A DNA stretch of 6,727 nucleotides from VGWB01 sp964480945. GTDB taxonomy: Bacteria; Bacteroidota; Ignavibacteria; UBA10030. The notes beneath the pieces are model-generated. The model searched no databases. It had not been told where the DNA came from and worked only from the letters and a program-made list of their open reading frames with translations. Location: the NCBI GenBank assembly GCA_964480945.1, contig CAYZRX010000121.1:1-6727 (forward strand). Reading direction: 5' to 3'. This document shows, in pieces, positions 1 through 6,660 of this stretch; the stretch's first letter is position 1, and each line of letters begins with the position of its first letter. Both the position numbers and the translations under genes were made by a program.

Positions 1-1334
1 GCTCGGGGCTCCTGCTCTTCCTCGGCAACGAAGACAGCCCGATGAACTATCCGGCGAATACGTACAGCTTCCGGCAGGACAGCACGTTTCTCTACTACTG
101 GGGACTCGACGATCCGTCGCTCGCCGCCGTGATCGACCTGGACAACCGGAGGGAGATCATCTTCGGCAACGACCCTACCGTCGACGAGATCGTCTGGACG
201 GGACCACAGACCTCGATCAAGGAGAAGAGCCAGAAGGTCGGCGTTTCTGAGGCGATGCCGTTGAGCAAGCTGGAGGAAATTGTCTGGGCGGTCGTGAGGC
301 AGGGGAGAGCCATCCATTATCTGCGGGCATACCGGCCCGAGAATATTTTGAAGCTCGAGCGACTCCTGGGGATTCACCCGCGGGTGGTTAACGAGTACGC
401 ATCGAAAGAGTTCATCCGCGCCGCGGTCGAGCAGCGCTCGGTCAAAGCCAAGGAGGAGATCGAGCAGATTGAGCTTGCCATCGACATCACGCGCCGGATG
501 CAGATGACCGCGATGCAGATGTCGAAGCCGGGAATGTACGAGCGGGAAGTGGCGGGGACGATGGAGGGGATCGCCGTCTCAATGGGGGGAAATCTCTCGT
601 TCCCGATTATTTTCTCGATCCACGGCGAAACGTTGCACAACCACTATCATGGCAACAAGATGAAGGCCGGCAATATCGTCGTGAACGATTCCGGTGCAGA
701 GTCACCGTTGCACTACGCGGGCGACATCACCAGGACGTTTCCGGTGAGCGGCAAGTTTACGGCGAAGCAGAAGGAGATCTATCAGATTGTCTTGGACGCG
801 CAGCGCAAGGCGATCGGCATGGTCTCACCCGGCGTGAAGTTCAAGGATGTCCATCTGATGGCCGGCAAGGTCCTGGCGGAAGGACTCAAGGACCTGGGGC
901 TGATGAAGGGAGATATGGAGGAAGCAGTGCAGGCGGGCGCCCACGCCCTGTTTTTCCAATGCGGGCTCGGTCATATGATGGGGCTCGACGTGCACGACAT
1001 GGAAGATCTTGGCGAAGAGTACGTCGGGTACGACAGTCAGACGAAACGAAGCAGCCAATTCGGATTGTGCTATCTCCGTCTTGCGAAGCCGCTGCAGCCG
1101 GGCTACGTCCTGACCGTGGAGCCGGGAATCTATTTCATTCCGGAGCTCATCCATGCCTGGAAGGCGGAAAAGAAGTTCGCTCAATTCGTCAACTACGACG
1201 CCGTTGCGAAGTACGAACGATTCGGAGGGATGAGAGTTGAGGATGACGTGCTCGTACTGCAGAAAGGGAATCGAGTGCTTGGCAAGAAGATACCGAAGAC
1301 GATCGCGGAGGTTGAGGCCTTGATGTCCCGTTGA
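1..1334 (+). CDS. Xaa-Pro aminopeptidase, peptidase family M24B (5' end outside window)
   Basis: This enzyme removes the N-terminal residue from peptides whose second residue is proline, probably in the cytoplasm, using two metal ions (usually Mn). Residues are numbered from the internal ATG at 42. The frame is open from base 3 and encodes SGLLLFLGNEDSP before that ATG, which is typical aminopeptidase P N-domain text, so the true start is upstream and probably some 15-20 residues are missing. The N-domain runs to about residue 125 (RQDSTFLYYWGLD at 11-23). The pita-bread catalytic domain covers about 140-410. By analogy with E. coli PepP the metal ligands are D216 (NDSGAE), D228 (GDITRTFP), H311 (GLGHMMGLDVHD), E360 (VEPG) and E400 (RVEDD); H318 is the second conserved histidine. 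All are present, so the enzyme should be active. It ends with TGA, 93 bases before the permease, and could share its transcript. Whether it is exported cannot be judged without the N-terminus. Confidence 0.93.
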   Translation, partial: SGLLLFLGNEDSPMNYPANTYSFRQDSTFLYYWGLDDPSLAAVIDLDNRREIIFGNDPTVDEIVWTGPQTSIKEKSQKVGVSEAMPLSKLEEIVWAVVRQGRAIHYLRAYRPENILKLERLLGIHPRVVNEYASKEFIRAAVEQRSVKAKEEIEQIELAIDITRRMQMTAMQMSKPGMYEREVAGTMEGIAVSMGGNLSFPIIFSIHGETLHNHYHGNKMKAGNIVVNDSGAESPLHYAGDITRTFPVSGKFTAKQKEIYQIVLDAQRKAIGMVSPGVKFKDVHLMAGKVLAEGLKDLGLMKGDMEEAVQAGAHALFFQCGLGHMMGLDVHDMEDLGEEYVGYDSQTKRSSQFGLCYLRLAKPLQPGYVLTVEPGIYFIPELIHAWKAEKKFAQFVNYDAVAKYERFGGMRVEDDVLVLQKGNRVLGKKIPKTIAEVEALMSR

Positions 1335-1373
1335 TGGGGCACGTGCAAGATGATCTCGTCAGCGACTTGTGGT

Positions 1374-1385
1374 TTACCCAGGTAA
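1374..1385. promoter_or_regulatory. Operator-like palindrome upstream of the permease
   Basis: TTACC-CA-GGTAA is a perfect dyad with five-base arms and a two-base centre, in the gap between the aminopeptidase and permease genes, 42 bases before the permease ATG. The centre is too small for a good RNA hairpin, so a protein-binding site is the more natural reading. A weak sigma-70-like pair lies around it: TTGTGG at 1367-1372 and TATGGA at 1391-1396, 18 bases apart, which would put the dyad between -35 and -10. Dyads this short arise by chance, so support is low. Confidence 0.2.
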
Positions 1386-1417
1386 GTGTGTATGGACGGA
1401 CTCACTGCAGAATAGAC

Positions 1418-1421
1418 GGAG
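1418..1421 (+). promoter_or_regulatory. Ribosome binding site of the permease
   Basis: GGAG sits six bases before the ATG at 1428. It fixes that ATG as the start; the protein then begins with a short hydrophilic tail before the first membrane helix, as expected for this family. Confidence 0.65.
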
Positions 1422-1427
1422 AATCAA

Positions 1428-2912
1428 ATGACGGAACATCCGACGGAAGGACGTGAATTCAAACGTGGTCTCGGTTTGCTCGACTCTGTCATGATCGTGG
1501 TCGGGATCATGATCGGGTCGGGGATCTTCATCGTCAGCGCCGATATTGCGAGGACGGTCGGGTCGGCCGGCCTCCTGCTGCTGGTGTGGCTCGTGACGGG
1601 CGTGCTGACGATGATCGCAGCGCTCAGCTATGGTGAGCTCGCCGTGATGATGCCTCAGGCGGGAGGTCAGTACGTCTACCTGCGCGAGGCATACAATCCG
1701 CTCGTCGGATTCCTGTACGGCTGGACGTTCTTCATGGTGATTCAGACGGGGACGATCGCAGCAGTCGCGGTGGCGTTCGCGAAATTCACGGGGGTGCTCG
1801 TTCCGTGGGTGAGCGATCAAAATGTTCTCTTTCATATCGGTGGTTTGAAGATCACGATGGCTCAGCTGACGGCTGTCGCTTGCATCGTCGTCTTGACGGG
1901 AATCAACCTGAAGGGATTGAGGGAGGGGAAGATCGTTCAGAATATCTTCACGTTGACCAAGACCGCCGCCCTCATCGGAATCATTTTCCTGGGCCTGTTC
2001 GTGGTGAGAAACCACGAAGCGATCGCGGCGAATCTCGCGAACTTCTGGGCGGCCACGTGGACGCACATCCAAAACGACAAGATCCTTTCTGTAGAGTCTC
2101 TCTCCGGCTGGAAGATCCTCGCCGCCATGGGTGCTGCGATGGTCGGCTCTCTCTTCGCGGCCGATTCGTGGCACGACGTGACGATGGCCGCTGTGGAGGT
2201 GAAGGACCCGAAGAAGACGCTTCCCCGAAGCCTGGCGATCGGCGTTGCCCTCGTTACGGTGCTCTACGTTCTGACGAACGTTTCCTACATCCTTCTCCTT
2301 CCGGTCGTTGGAAGCCCAGATGCGGCGGACGCCGCGGGACGTGGAATTCAATTCGCTGCTTCGGATCGTGTCGGCACGGCTGCAGCCTCAATGATTTTCG
2401 GTGACGTAGCGACGGTGATTATGGCGTGCCTGATCATGGTCTCCACGTTCGGGTGCACGAACGGTTTGATTCTTGCCGGAGCTCGACTCTACTACGCGAT
2501 GGCGAAGGATGGCTTGTTCTTTCGGGGTGCCGGCGAGCTGAATGCCAATGCCGTACCGGGCTATGCGCTCGTGATCCAGGCCGGGTGGTCGATCGTACTA
2601 TGCTTTTCAGGGACATACAGCGATCTTCTTGACTATGTCATCTTTGCCGTGCTGGTGTTCTACGTCCTTACGATCATCGGCCTGTTTATTCTGAGAAAGA
2701 AACGTCCGGACGCCGACCGGCCGTACAAAGCGTTCGGATACCCCGTGCTTCCGGGCCTCTATGTTCTCATCGCCGCCGCCATTTGTGTCGATCTTCTGGT
2801 TTTCAAACCGCTCTACACGTGGCCCGGCCTCGGCATCGTTTTGATTGGAATTCCCGTCTACTATCTCTGGACGAAGTATTCGAAAGGAATTCGGAGCCCG
2901 CAACCGCAGTAG
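1428..2912 (+). CDS. APC-superfamily amino acid permease (LAT/SLC7-like)
   Basis: A 494-residue inner-membrane carrier predicted to move amino acids by proton symport or exchange. A short cytoplasmic tail leads into helix 1 (about 17-37), which carries the family's unwound substrate-binding motif GSGIF at 30-34. Further hydrophobic stretches lie near 48-68, 92-118, 143-160, 173-193, 228-246, 267-291, 327-350, 377-394, 399-422, 437-458 and 464-482, giving the usual 12. Helix 6 has its break at SLFAADSW (241-248), followed by the conserved loop VEVKDPKKTLPRSLA (256-270). RPYKAFGYPVLPGLY (431-445) before helix 11 is also typical of LAT-type members. Length is normal and no frame damage is seen. 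The substrate cannot be told from sequence. Its place 93 bases after a prolyl aminopeptidase gene fits uptake or exchange of amino acids released from peptides, but that is inference. Confidence 0.9.
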   Translation: MTEHPTEGREFKRGLGLLDSVMIVVGIMIGSGIFIVSADIARTVGSAGLLLLVWLVTGVLTMIAALSYGELAVMMPQAGGQYVYLREAYNPLVGFLYGWTFFMVIQTGTIAAVAVAFAKFTGVLVPWVSDQNVLFHIGGLKITMAQLTAVACIVVLTGINLKGLREGKIVQNIFTLTKTAALIGIIFLGLFVVRNHEAIAANLANFWAATWTHIQNDKILSVESLSGWKILAAMGAAMVGSLFAADSWHDVTMAAVEVKDPKKTLPRSLAIGVALVTVLYVLTNVSYILLLPVVGSPDAADAAGRGIQFAASDRVGTAAASMIFGDVATVIMACLIMVSTFGCTNGLILAGARLYYAMAKDGLFFRGAGELNANAVPGYALVIQAGWSIVLCFSGTYSDLLDYVIFAVLVFYVLTIIGLFILRKKRPDADRPYKAFGYPVLPGLYVLIAAAICVDLLVFKPLYTWPGLGIVLIGIPVYYLWTKYSKGIRSPQPQ

Positions 2913-3047
2913 GAAGAGGAGGTTGTAGCCACTACCACCCGCGGCAGGGGCCTCCAGCATTGCCGGATTGCAGCGGTGGTCAGGGCCGTTCTGGAGGTTG
3001 CGCCATTGGAACCTGCCGCCGGGCATTGCCCAAGAAGGAGTTGAGAT
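2913..3047 (+). promoter_or_regulatory. GC-rich structured leader before the glycosidase gene
   Basis: This 135-base gap has no convincing gene. It holds a nested pair of stems: ACCACC (2934-2939) with GGTGGT (2975-2980), enclosing CGGCA (2942-2946) with TGCCG (2961-2965). A small hairpin follows, AGGTT (2995-2999) with AACCT (3010-3014). A longer alternative pairs CCCGCGGCAGG (2938-2948) with CCTGCCGCCGGG (3012-3023), one base bulged, and would compete with the first structure. Two eight-base words recur: GGAGGTTG (2918, 2993) and GCATTGCC (2957, 3023). No T-run follows any stem, so I do not call an intrinsic terminator. It matches no riboswitch I recognise. Confidence 0.3.
3035..3040 (+). 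promoter_or_regulatory. Ribosome binding site of the glycosidase gene
   Basis: AAGGAG, a near-consensus Shine-Dalgarno, ends seven bases before the ATG at 3048. It decides that start, which also gives a complete signal peptide. Confidence 0.8.
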
Positions 3048-3116
3048 ATGAAAAGAGTGACGATCATTCTGTTCGTTCTTACCGCCGTCACCCAAGTCAT
3101 ACCGAGTGCAACGGCA
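3048..3116 (+). other. Signal peptide of the GH127-like enzyme
   Basis: Residues 1-23: a basic start (MKR), a hydrophobic core (about 4-18) and an A-T-A motif at 21-23 that suits signal peptidase I. Cleavage could also be a few residues later (near 27). There is no cysteine for a lipobox, so the enzyme is likely periplasmic or secreted rather than a lipoprotein. Confidence 0.8.
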
Positions 3117-5423
3117 TTCGGACAGGCGGATGCCAAGATGGCTCTTCGCAACAAGGCTTCGCTCAAAGCCTCACCCTTTGCCCTCGAAGACGTTCGGCTG
3201 CTGGATGGCCCGTTCCGTGATGCCATGCTCCGCGACCAGAAATACCTGCTAAGTTTGGATCCGGATCGGCTGTTACACATGTTTCGCGTTACGGCCGGAC
3301 TCCCGTCCACAGCCAAGCCTCTCGGCGGATGGGAAGCCCCGGACGTGGAGTTGCGCGGACACAGCGTGGGTCACTATCTGTCGGCCTGCGCACTGATGTA
3401 CGCGAGCACCGGTGATGTCGGGTTTAAGGAGAGGGCTGAGGCGATCGTCGGCGAGCTGGCGAAGATACAGGAGGCGATGCCTTCGCGCGGTTTCCATCCA
3501 GGCTATCTGTCGGCGTTTCCGGAGGAGTTTTTTGACAGGGTCGACGCCCGCCAGCGCGTGTGGGCTCCGTACTACACGATTCACAAGATCATGGCCGGTC
3601 TGCTCGATGTGTATCTAATGTGTGAGGACCGGCAGGCACTTGACGTTGTGCAGAAAATGGCCGACTGGGTCAAGTTCCGCGTTGACCGGCTGACGGAGGC
3701 GCAGCAGCAGCGCGCGCTCGGCACCGAGTTTGGCGGCATGAACGAAGTTCTGGCGAACCTCTACGCCGTCACGGGCAATCCTGAGTACCTTCGGGTGGCC
3801 CACAGGTTTGACCACAAGGCGCTTTTCGATCCTCTCGCCCGCGGTGAGGATTCATTGGACGGCCTCCATGCGAATACGCAGTTCCCGAAGGTGATCGGCG
3901 CGGCGCGCGAATACGAGCTGACGGGCGACAAACGCTATGAGAGGATTACGGACTTCTTCTGGCAGCGCGTCGCGCTTCACCGGTCGTACGTCATCGGAGG
4001 CAATAGCGACAATGAAGCGTTTTTCCCTGTCAAGGATTTCTCCAAACATCTAGGCCCAACGACCACCGAGACCTGCAATATCTACAACATGCTCAAGCTG
4101 ACGCGCCACATCTTTGCGTTGACGCTGTCCGCGGAGGCGATGGATTTCTACGAGCGCGGATTGTACAATCAAATCCTTGCATCGCAGGATCCGGCATCAG
4201 GTATGATGACCTACTACGTGCCTCTTCAGCCCGGTGCCTTCAAGACTTTTTCGACTCCCTGTGAATCGTTCTGGTGCTGTGTGGGAACGGGCATGGAGAA
4301 TCACGCCAAGTACGGAGCGTCAATCTATTTCCACGACGAGCAATCACTCTATGTCAATCTCTTCATCGCTTCGGAATTGAATTGGAAAGAGAAAGGACTG
4401 GTGGTGCGCCAGGAGACGCGATTTCCCGAGGAGGACGTGACGCGGCTGACGCTGACGTGCGAAAAACCTCTCCGGCTTGCGCTAAAGATTCGGTATCCGT
4501 CGTGGGCGCTCTCGGGGATGGAATTAACGGTGAACGGCAAGCAGCAGCCCGTTCGGGGGAAGGCTGGTTCGTACGTGAGTGTGGAAGGTGAGTGGAGGGA
4601 CGGCGACATAGTGCAGGTCCGCATGCCCATGACATTGCGGATCGAATCCGTGCCGGACGATGCAACGGTGGTCGCGCTGTTGTACGGGCCGATTGTGCTC
4701 GCCGGTGATCTGGGCCGCGAAGGCATGGATGCTGTCAAGCAATACGGGCCGAGCGCGCCGCAGCTGGGAAGGCTGAAGCCGATGGAAGTCCCTGCCCTCG
4801 TTTGTGATCTGAAAAGTGTGTTGGAGCACGTGAAACCGGTGCCGGGACTTCCGCTCACCTTCAAGACGGAGGGCATCGGTCAGCCGCGGGACGTTTCACT
4901 TGTCCCGTTCTACCGCCTCTTTGAGGATCGGTACACTGTCTACTGGAAAGTCTACTCAGACGAGGGTTGGGAGAAACGGAAAGCGGAGATCGCTGCTTCA
5001 GAAGCGCGCTGGAAAGGGATTGAGGCTCGCACGGTCGACGCCGTTGACATCAGCGATTCTCTCAGTGAACGCGCCCATAATCTCCAAAGTCAGGCGGCGA
5101 TTGAGGGATATTCTGAAGGGAGGAGATGGCGCGCCGCGCGCAATGGGTGGATCAGCTACGACCTCAAGGTTGTCGGCAACAAGCCGATGAGCCTCGTTTG
5201 CACGTATCGGGGGAGCGGAGGCCGCAGGCATAGTTTCGACATCCTTATTGACGGCGAGAAGATCGCAACAGAGAACCTCCTCTACCATCCGACCGAATCA
5301 TTTGACGTCGAGTATCCCCTGCCGGCGAAGCTCACGCGAGGCAAGCAGAGTATTTCGGTCAAGTTTCAGGCGCTCCCGGAAGCGATTGCGGGTGCTGTGC
5401 TTGATGTGAGGGTTGTTCAGTAG
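3048..5423 (+). CDS. Secreted beta-L-arabinofuranosidase-like glycoside hydrolase, GH127/GH146 (DUF1680)
   Basis: A 791-residue exported enzyme predicted to release beta-L-arabinofuranosyl units from plant glycans or arabinosylated glycoproteins. After the signal peptide comes an (alpha/alpha)6-barrel catalytic domain (about 43-430) with family motifs GHSVGHYLSACALMY (104-118), WAPYYTIHKIMAGLLDVY (172-189), EFGGMNEVLANLY (227-239) and GLHANTQFPK (272-281). ETC (E341, C343) and FWCC (C410, C411) match the glutamate/cysteine zinc site of HypBA1, where a cysteine is the nucleophile; E323 may be the remaining ligand. A beta-rich middle domain follows (about 430-560). The C-terminal region, about 665-791, looks like the extra domain (DUF6805-like) found on long members. 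HypBA1 is about 658 residues, so this resembles the longer GH146-like form; the exact family is unresolved. The strong ribosome binding site sets the start. The LacI-type gene 202 bases downstream is the likely regulator. Confidence 0.9.
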   Translation: MKRVTIILFVLTAVTQVIPSATAFGQADAKMALRNKASLKASPFALEDVRLLDGPFRDAMLRDQKYLLSLDPDRLLHMFRVTAGLPSTAKPLGGWEAPDVELRGHSVGHYLSACALMYASTGDVGFKERAEAIVGELAKIQEAMPSRGFHPGYLSAFPEEFFDRVDARQRVWAPYYTIHKIMAGLLDVYLMCEDRQALDVVQKMADWVKFRVDRLTEAQQQRALGTEFGGMNEVLANLYAVTGNPEYLRVAHRFDHKALFDPLARGEDSLDGLHANTQFPKVIGAAREYELTGDKRYERITDFFWQRVALHRSYVIGGNSDNEAFFPVKDFSKHLGPTTTETCNIYNMLKLTRHIFALTLSAEAMDFYERGLYNQILASQDPASGMMTYYVPLQPGAFKTFSTPCESFWCCVGTGMENHAKYGASIYFHDEQSLYVNLFIASELNWKEKGLVVRQETRFPEEDVTRLTLTCEKPLRLALKIRYPSWALSGMELTVNGKQQPVRGKAGSYVSVEGEWRDGDIVQVRMPMTLRIESVPDDATVVALLYGPIVLAGDLGREGMDAVKQYGPSAPQLGRLKPMEVPALVCDLKSVLEHVKPVPGLPLTFKTEGIGQPRDVSLVPFYRLFEDRYTVYWKVYSDEGWEKRKAEIAASEARWKGIEARTVDAVDISDSLSERAHNLQSQAAIEGYSEGRRWRAARNGWISYDLKVVGNKPMSLVCTYRGSGGRRHSFDILIDGEKIATENLLYHPTESFDVEYPLPAKLTRGKQSISVKFQALPEAIAGAVLDVRVVQ

Positions 5424-5461
5424 CCTCGGCGGAATGAGCGTCTCGGGCGATCCAGACCCAC

Positions 5462-5471
5462 GCACCGGTGC
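5462..5471. promoter_or_regulatory. CG-centred palindrome, possible LacI-type operator
   Basis: GCACCGGTGC is a perfect ten-base palindrome centred on CG, 38 bases after the glycosidase stop. LacI-family operators usually have a central CG. It is short and GC-rich, so chance is a fair alternative. Confidence 0.2.
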
Positions 5472-5486
5472 TCGTCTTTGGCAAGA

Positions 5487-5505
5487 GTGAGAAAGGGATT
5501 CTCGT
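5487..5505 (+). other. Possible RNA hairpin after the glycosidase gene
   Basis: GAGAA (5489-5493) pairs with TTCTC (5499-5503) around a five-base loop, and two G-U pairs extend the stem to 5487-5505. No T-run follows, so it could protect the 3' end of the glycosidase message but is not a standard terminator. Confidence 0.25.
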
Positions 5506-5540
5506 GCGCTTACTCCGGCGGGCTTGGAAGTGCTTGCTTT

Positions 5541-5563
5541 TGCGTGTACGTTCACGCATTTTT
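5541..5563 (+). terminator. Candidate intrinsic terminator, or operator of the LacI-type gene
   Basis: TGCGTG (5541-5546) and CACGCA (5553-5558) form a perfect six-base-pair stem with a six-base loop, followed directly by five Ts (5559-5563). That is the shape of a short intrinsic terminator, 118 bases after the glycosidase stop. The same 18 bases, TGCGTGTACGTTCACGCA, also form a DNA dyad with eight of nine pairs matched and a central CG, like a LacI-family operator, 67 bases before the regulator's first ATG. The sequence alone does not decide between the two; it could do both. Confidence 0.4.
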
Positions 5564-5573
5564 GATGTCGGGG

Positions 5574-5597
5574 AGCGGCCGGAGACTCAGCGGCCGG
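5574..5597 (+). repeat. Nine-base direct repeat forming a GC hairpin before the regulator gene
   Basis: AGCGGCCGG occurs at 5574-5582 and again at 5589-5597, six bases apart. Because CGGCCG is self-complementary, the copies can pair (5576-5581 with 5591-5596) around a nine-base loop. No T-run follows. It lies 28 bases before the start codon and so would probably be in the 5' leader. Confidence 0.35.
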
Positions 5598-5625
5598 CGC
5601 CCGATTCTCGAAGCGCACGTCCAGA

Positions 5626-6660
5626 ATGATGTCGATCAAAGACATAGCGACAAAGGCGCGGGTATCCGTCGGCACGGTGGACCGTGTTCTGCACAATCGG
5701 GGGCGGGTCTCGGAGAAGACGAGAGTCCGGGTGCAGAAGATCATATCGGACCTGGGCTACCGGCCGAACATCTACGCCCGCAATCTCTCGCTCGGAAAGG
5801 AGTTTCGTTTTGGCGTCCTGATGCCGAAGCTGTCGCAAGATAACGGCTACTGGAGCGTGCCGGCCAAGGGAATCGACCGGGCCGGGCGTGAGCTGCAGCC
5901 GCACAAAGTGCGTGTGGAGTATTTTCATTTCGATCGCTACTCCGAGCGATCATTTGAACAATCGTTTCAGAGGGCGCTGAAGCTAAAGCTCGATGGGATG
6001 CTTATCGCCCCGGTCCTGACGCAGGCGGCGGAGCAGCTCATCGCAACGATCCCCCAGAACCTCCCCTACGTGTTCTTCGATTCGACGGTTCCCTCAGCAA
6101 AGTGCCTCTCGTTCATCGGCCAGGACCCGTTCCAGAGCGGCTTGCTCGCAGCTCATCTGATGAAGAACCTGATACGCCAGGAAGGGAGCGTCGCCATCAT
6201 CAAGGTCGTTCCGGGCGATTTTCATATCAATGAGCGGATCAGGGGTTTCCTGTCCGGTTTGAATGGCATGTCTCGCGTGAAATCCCGGATCTATGAAGCG
6301 GACAGCCACGGTGGGGAAAACGCTTTCCGTCGTACTTCGGCTGCCATTCTCTCCGACAACAAAGATCTTCGAGGGATTTTCGTAACGAACGCGTGGACGC
6401 ACCCCTTTGCCCGTCATTTGAATTCGGCGCCGGGCCGGGAGGATACCTTCGTCATCGGCTACGATCTTGTCGGAAAAAACCGGGAGTATTTGGAAGCTGG
6501 TCTCATCGACCTTCTCATCAGCCAACGGCCGGCGATGCAGGGATACGAGGGAATATACTGTCTGTACGAACGAGTCGTATTGCGAGAGGATGTTGAAGTG
6601 AAGATTATGGTACCGATCGACATTCTCACGAAGGACAACCTTACATATTATCGAGACTAG
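5626..6660 (+). CDS. LacI-family transcriptional regulator with periplasmic-binding-protein-like sensor domain
   Basis: A 344-residue cytoplasmic DNA-binding regulator, expected to act as a dimer or tetramer whose operator binding changes with a small sugar-like ligand. The N-terminal helix-turn-helix is IKDIATKARVSVGTVDRVL (4-22), followed by the family's N-R-G-R-V-S turn and the SDLGYRPN box (41-48). The hinge helix is YARNLSLGK (50-58), with the conserved leucine that enters the minor groove. The sensor domain fills 60-344 and resembles the ribose-binding type (GMLIAPV at 124-130, FIGQDPFQSGLLAA at 163-176, FVIGYD at 275-280). Two adjacent ATGs are possible starts (5626, 5629); the second gives the usual MSIKDIA. 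No good Shine-Dalgarno is visible, only GAAG at 5610-5613, so translation may be weak. An in-frame TGA at 5563 rules out starts further upstream. Its nearest likely target is the arabinofuranosidase gene just before it, and possibly its own promoter. Confidence 0.93.
   Translation: MMSIKDIATKARVSVGTVDRVLHNRGRVSEKTRVRVQKIISDLGYRPNIYARNLSLGKEFRFGVLMPKLSQDNGYWSVPAKGIDRAGRELQPHKVRVEYFHFDRYSERSFEQSFQRALKLKLDGMLIAPVLTQAAEQLIATIPQNLPYVFFDSTVPSAKCLSFIGQDPFQSGLLAAHLMKNLIRQEGSVAIIKVVPGDFHINERIRGFLSGLNGMSRVKSRIYEADSHGGENAFRRTSAAILSDNKDLRGIFVTNAWTHPFARHLNSAPGREDTFVIGYDLVGKNREYLEAGLIDLLISQRPAMQGYEGIYCLYERVVLREDVEVKIMVPIDILTKDNLTYYRD

Noticed and set aside
1374..2351. 325-codon open frame on the - strand opposite the permease
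   Set aside because: It lies antisense to a clear membrane carrier and its translation is rich in R, H, D and E with no domain or hydrophobic core, as expected of a shadow frame in GC-rich DNA.
1805..2404. 199-codon + strand frame inside the permease gene
   Set aside because: Out of frame with the permease, low-complexity charged translation, no family features.
2918..3000. Repeated GGAGGTTG as ribosome binding sites for small genes
   Set aside because: No start codon at proper distance opens a convincing frame after either copy.
2783..3220. 145-codon + strand frame spanning the permease end, the gap and the glycosidase start
   Set aside because: It overlaps two well supported genes in another frame and has no recognisable content, so the gap is better read as non-coding.
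4349..4876. 175-codon - strand frame opposite the glycosidase gene
   Set aside because: Serine/proline-rich shadow of the middle domain; no independent evidence of coding.
5298..5744. 148-codon - strand frame over the gap before the regulator gene
   Set aside because: It overlaps both flanking genes antisense and its translation has no motif; the gap is better explained as control sequence.
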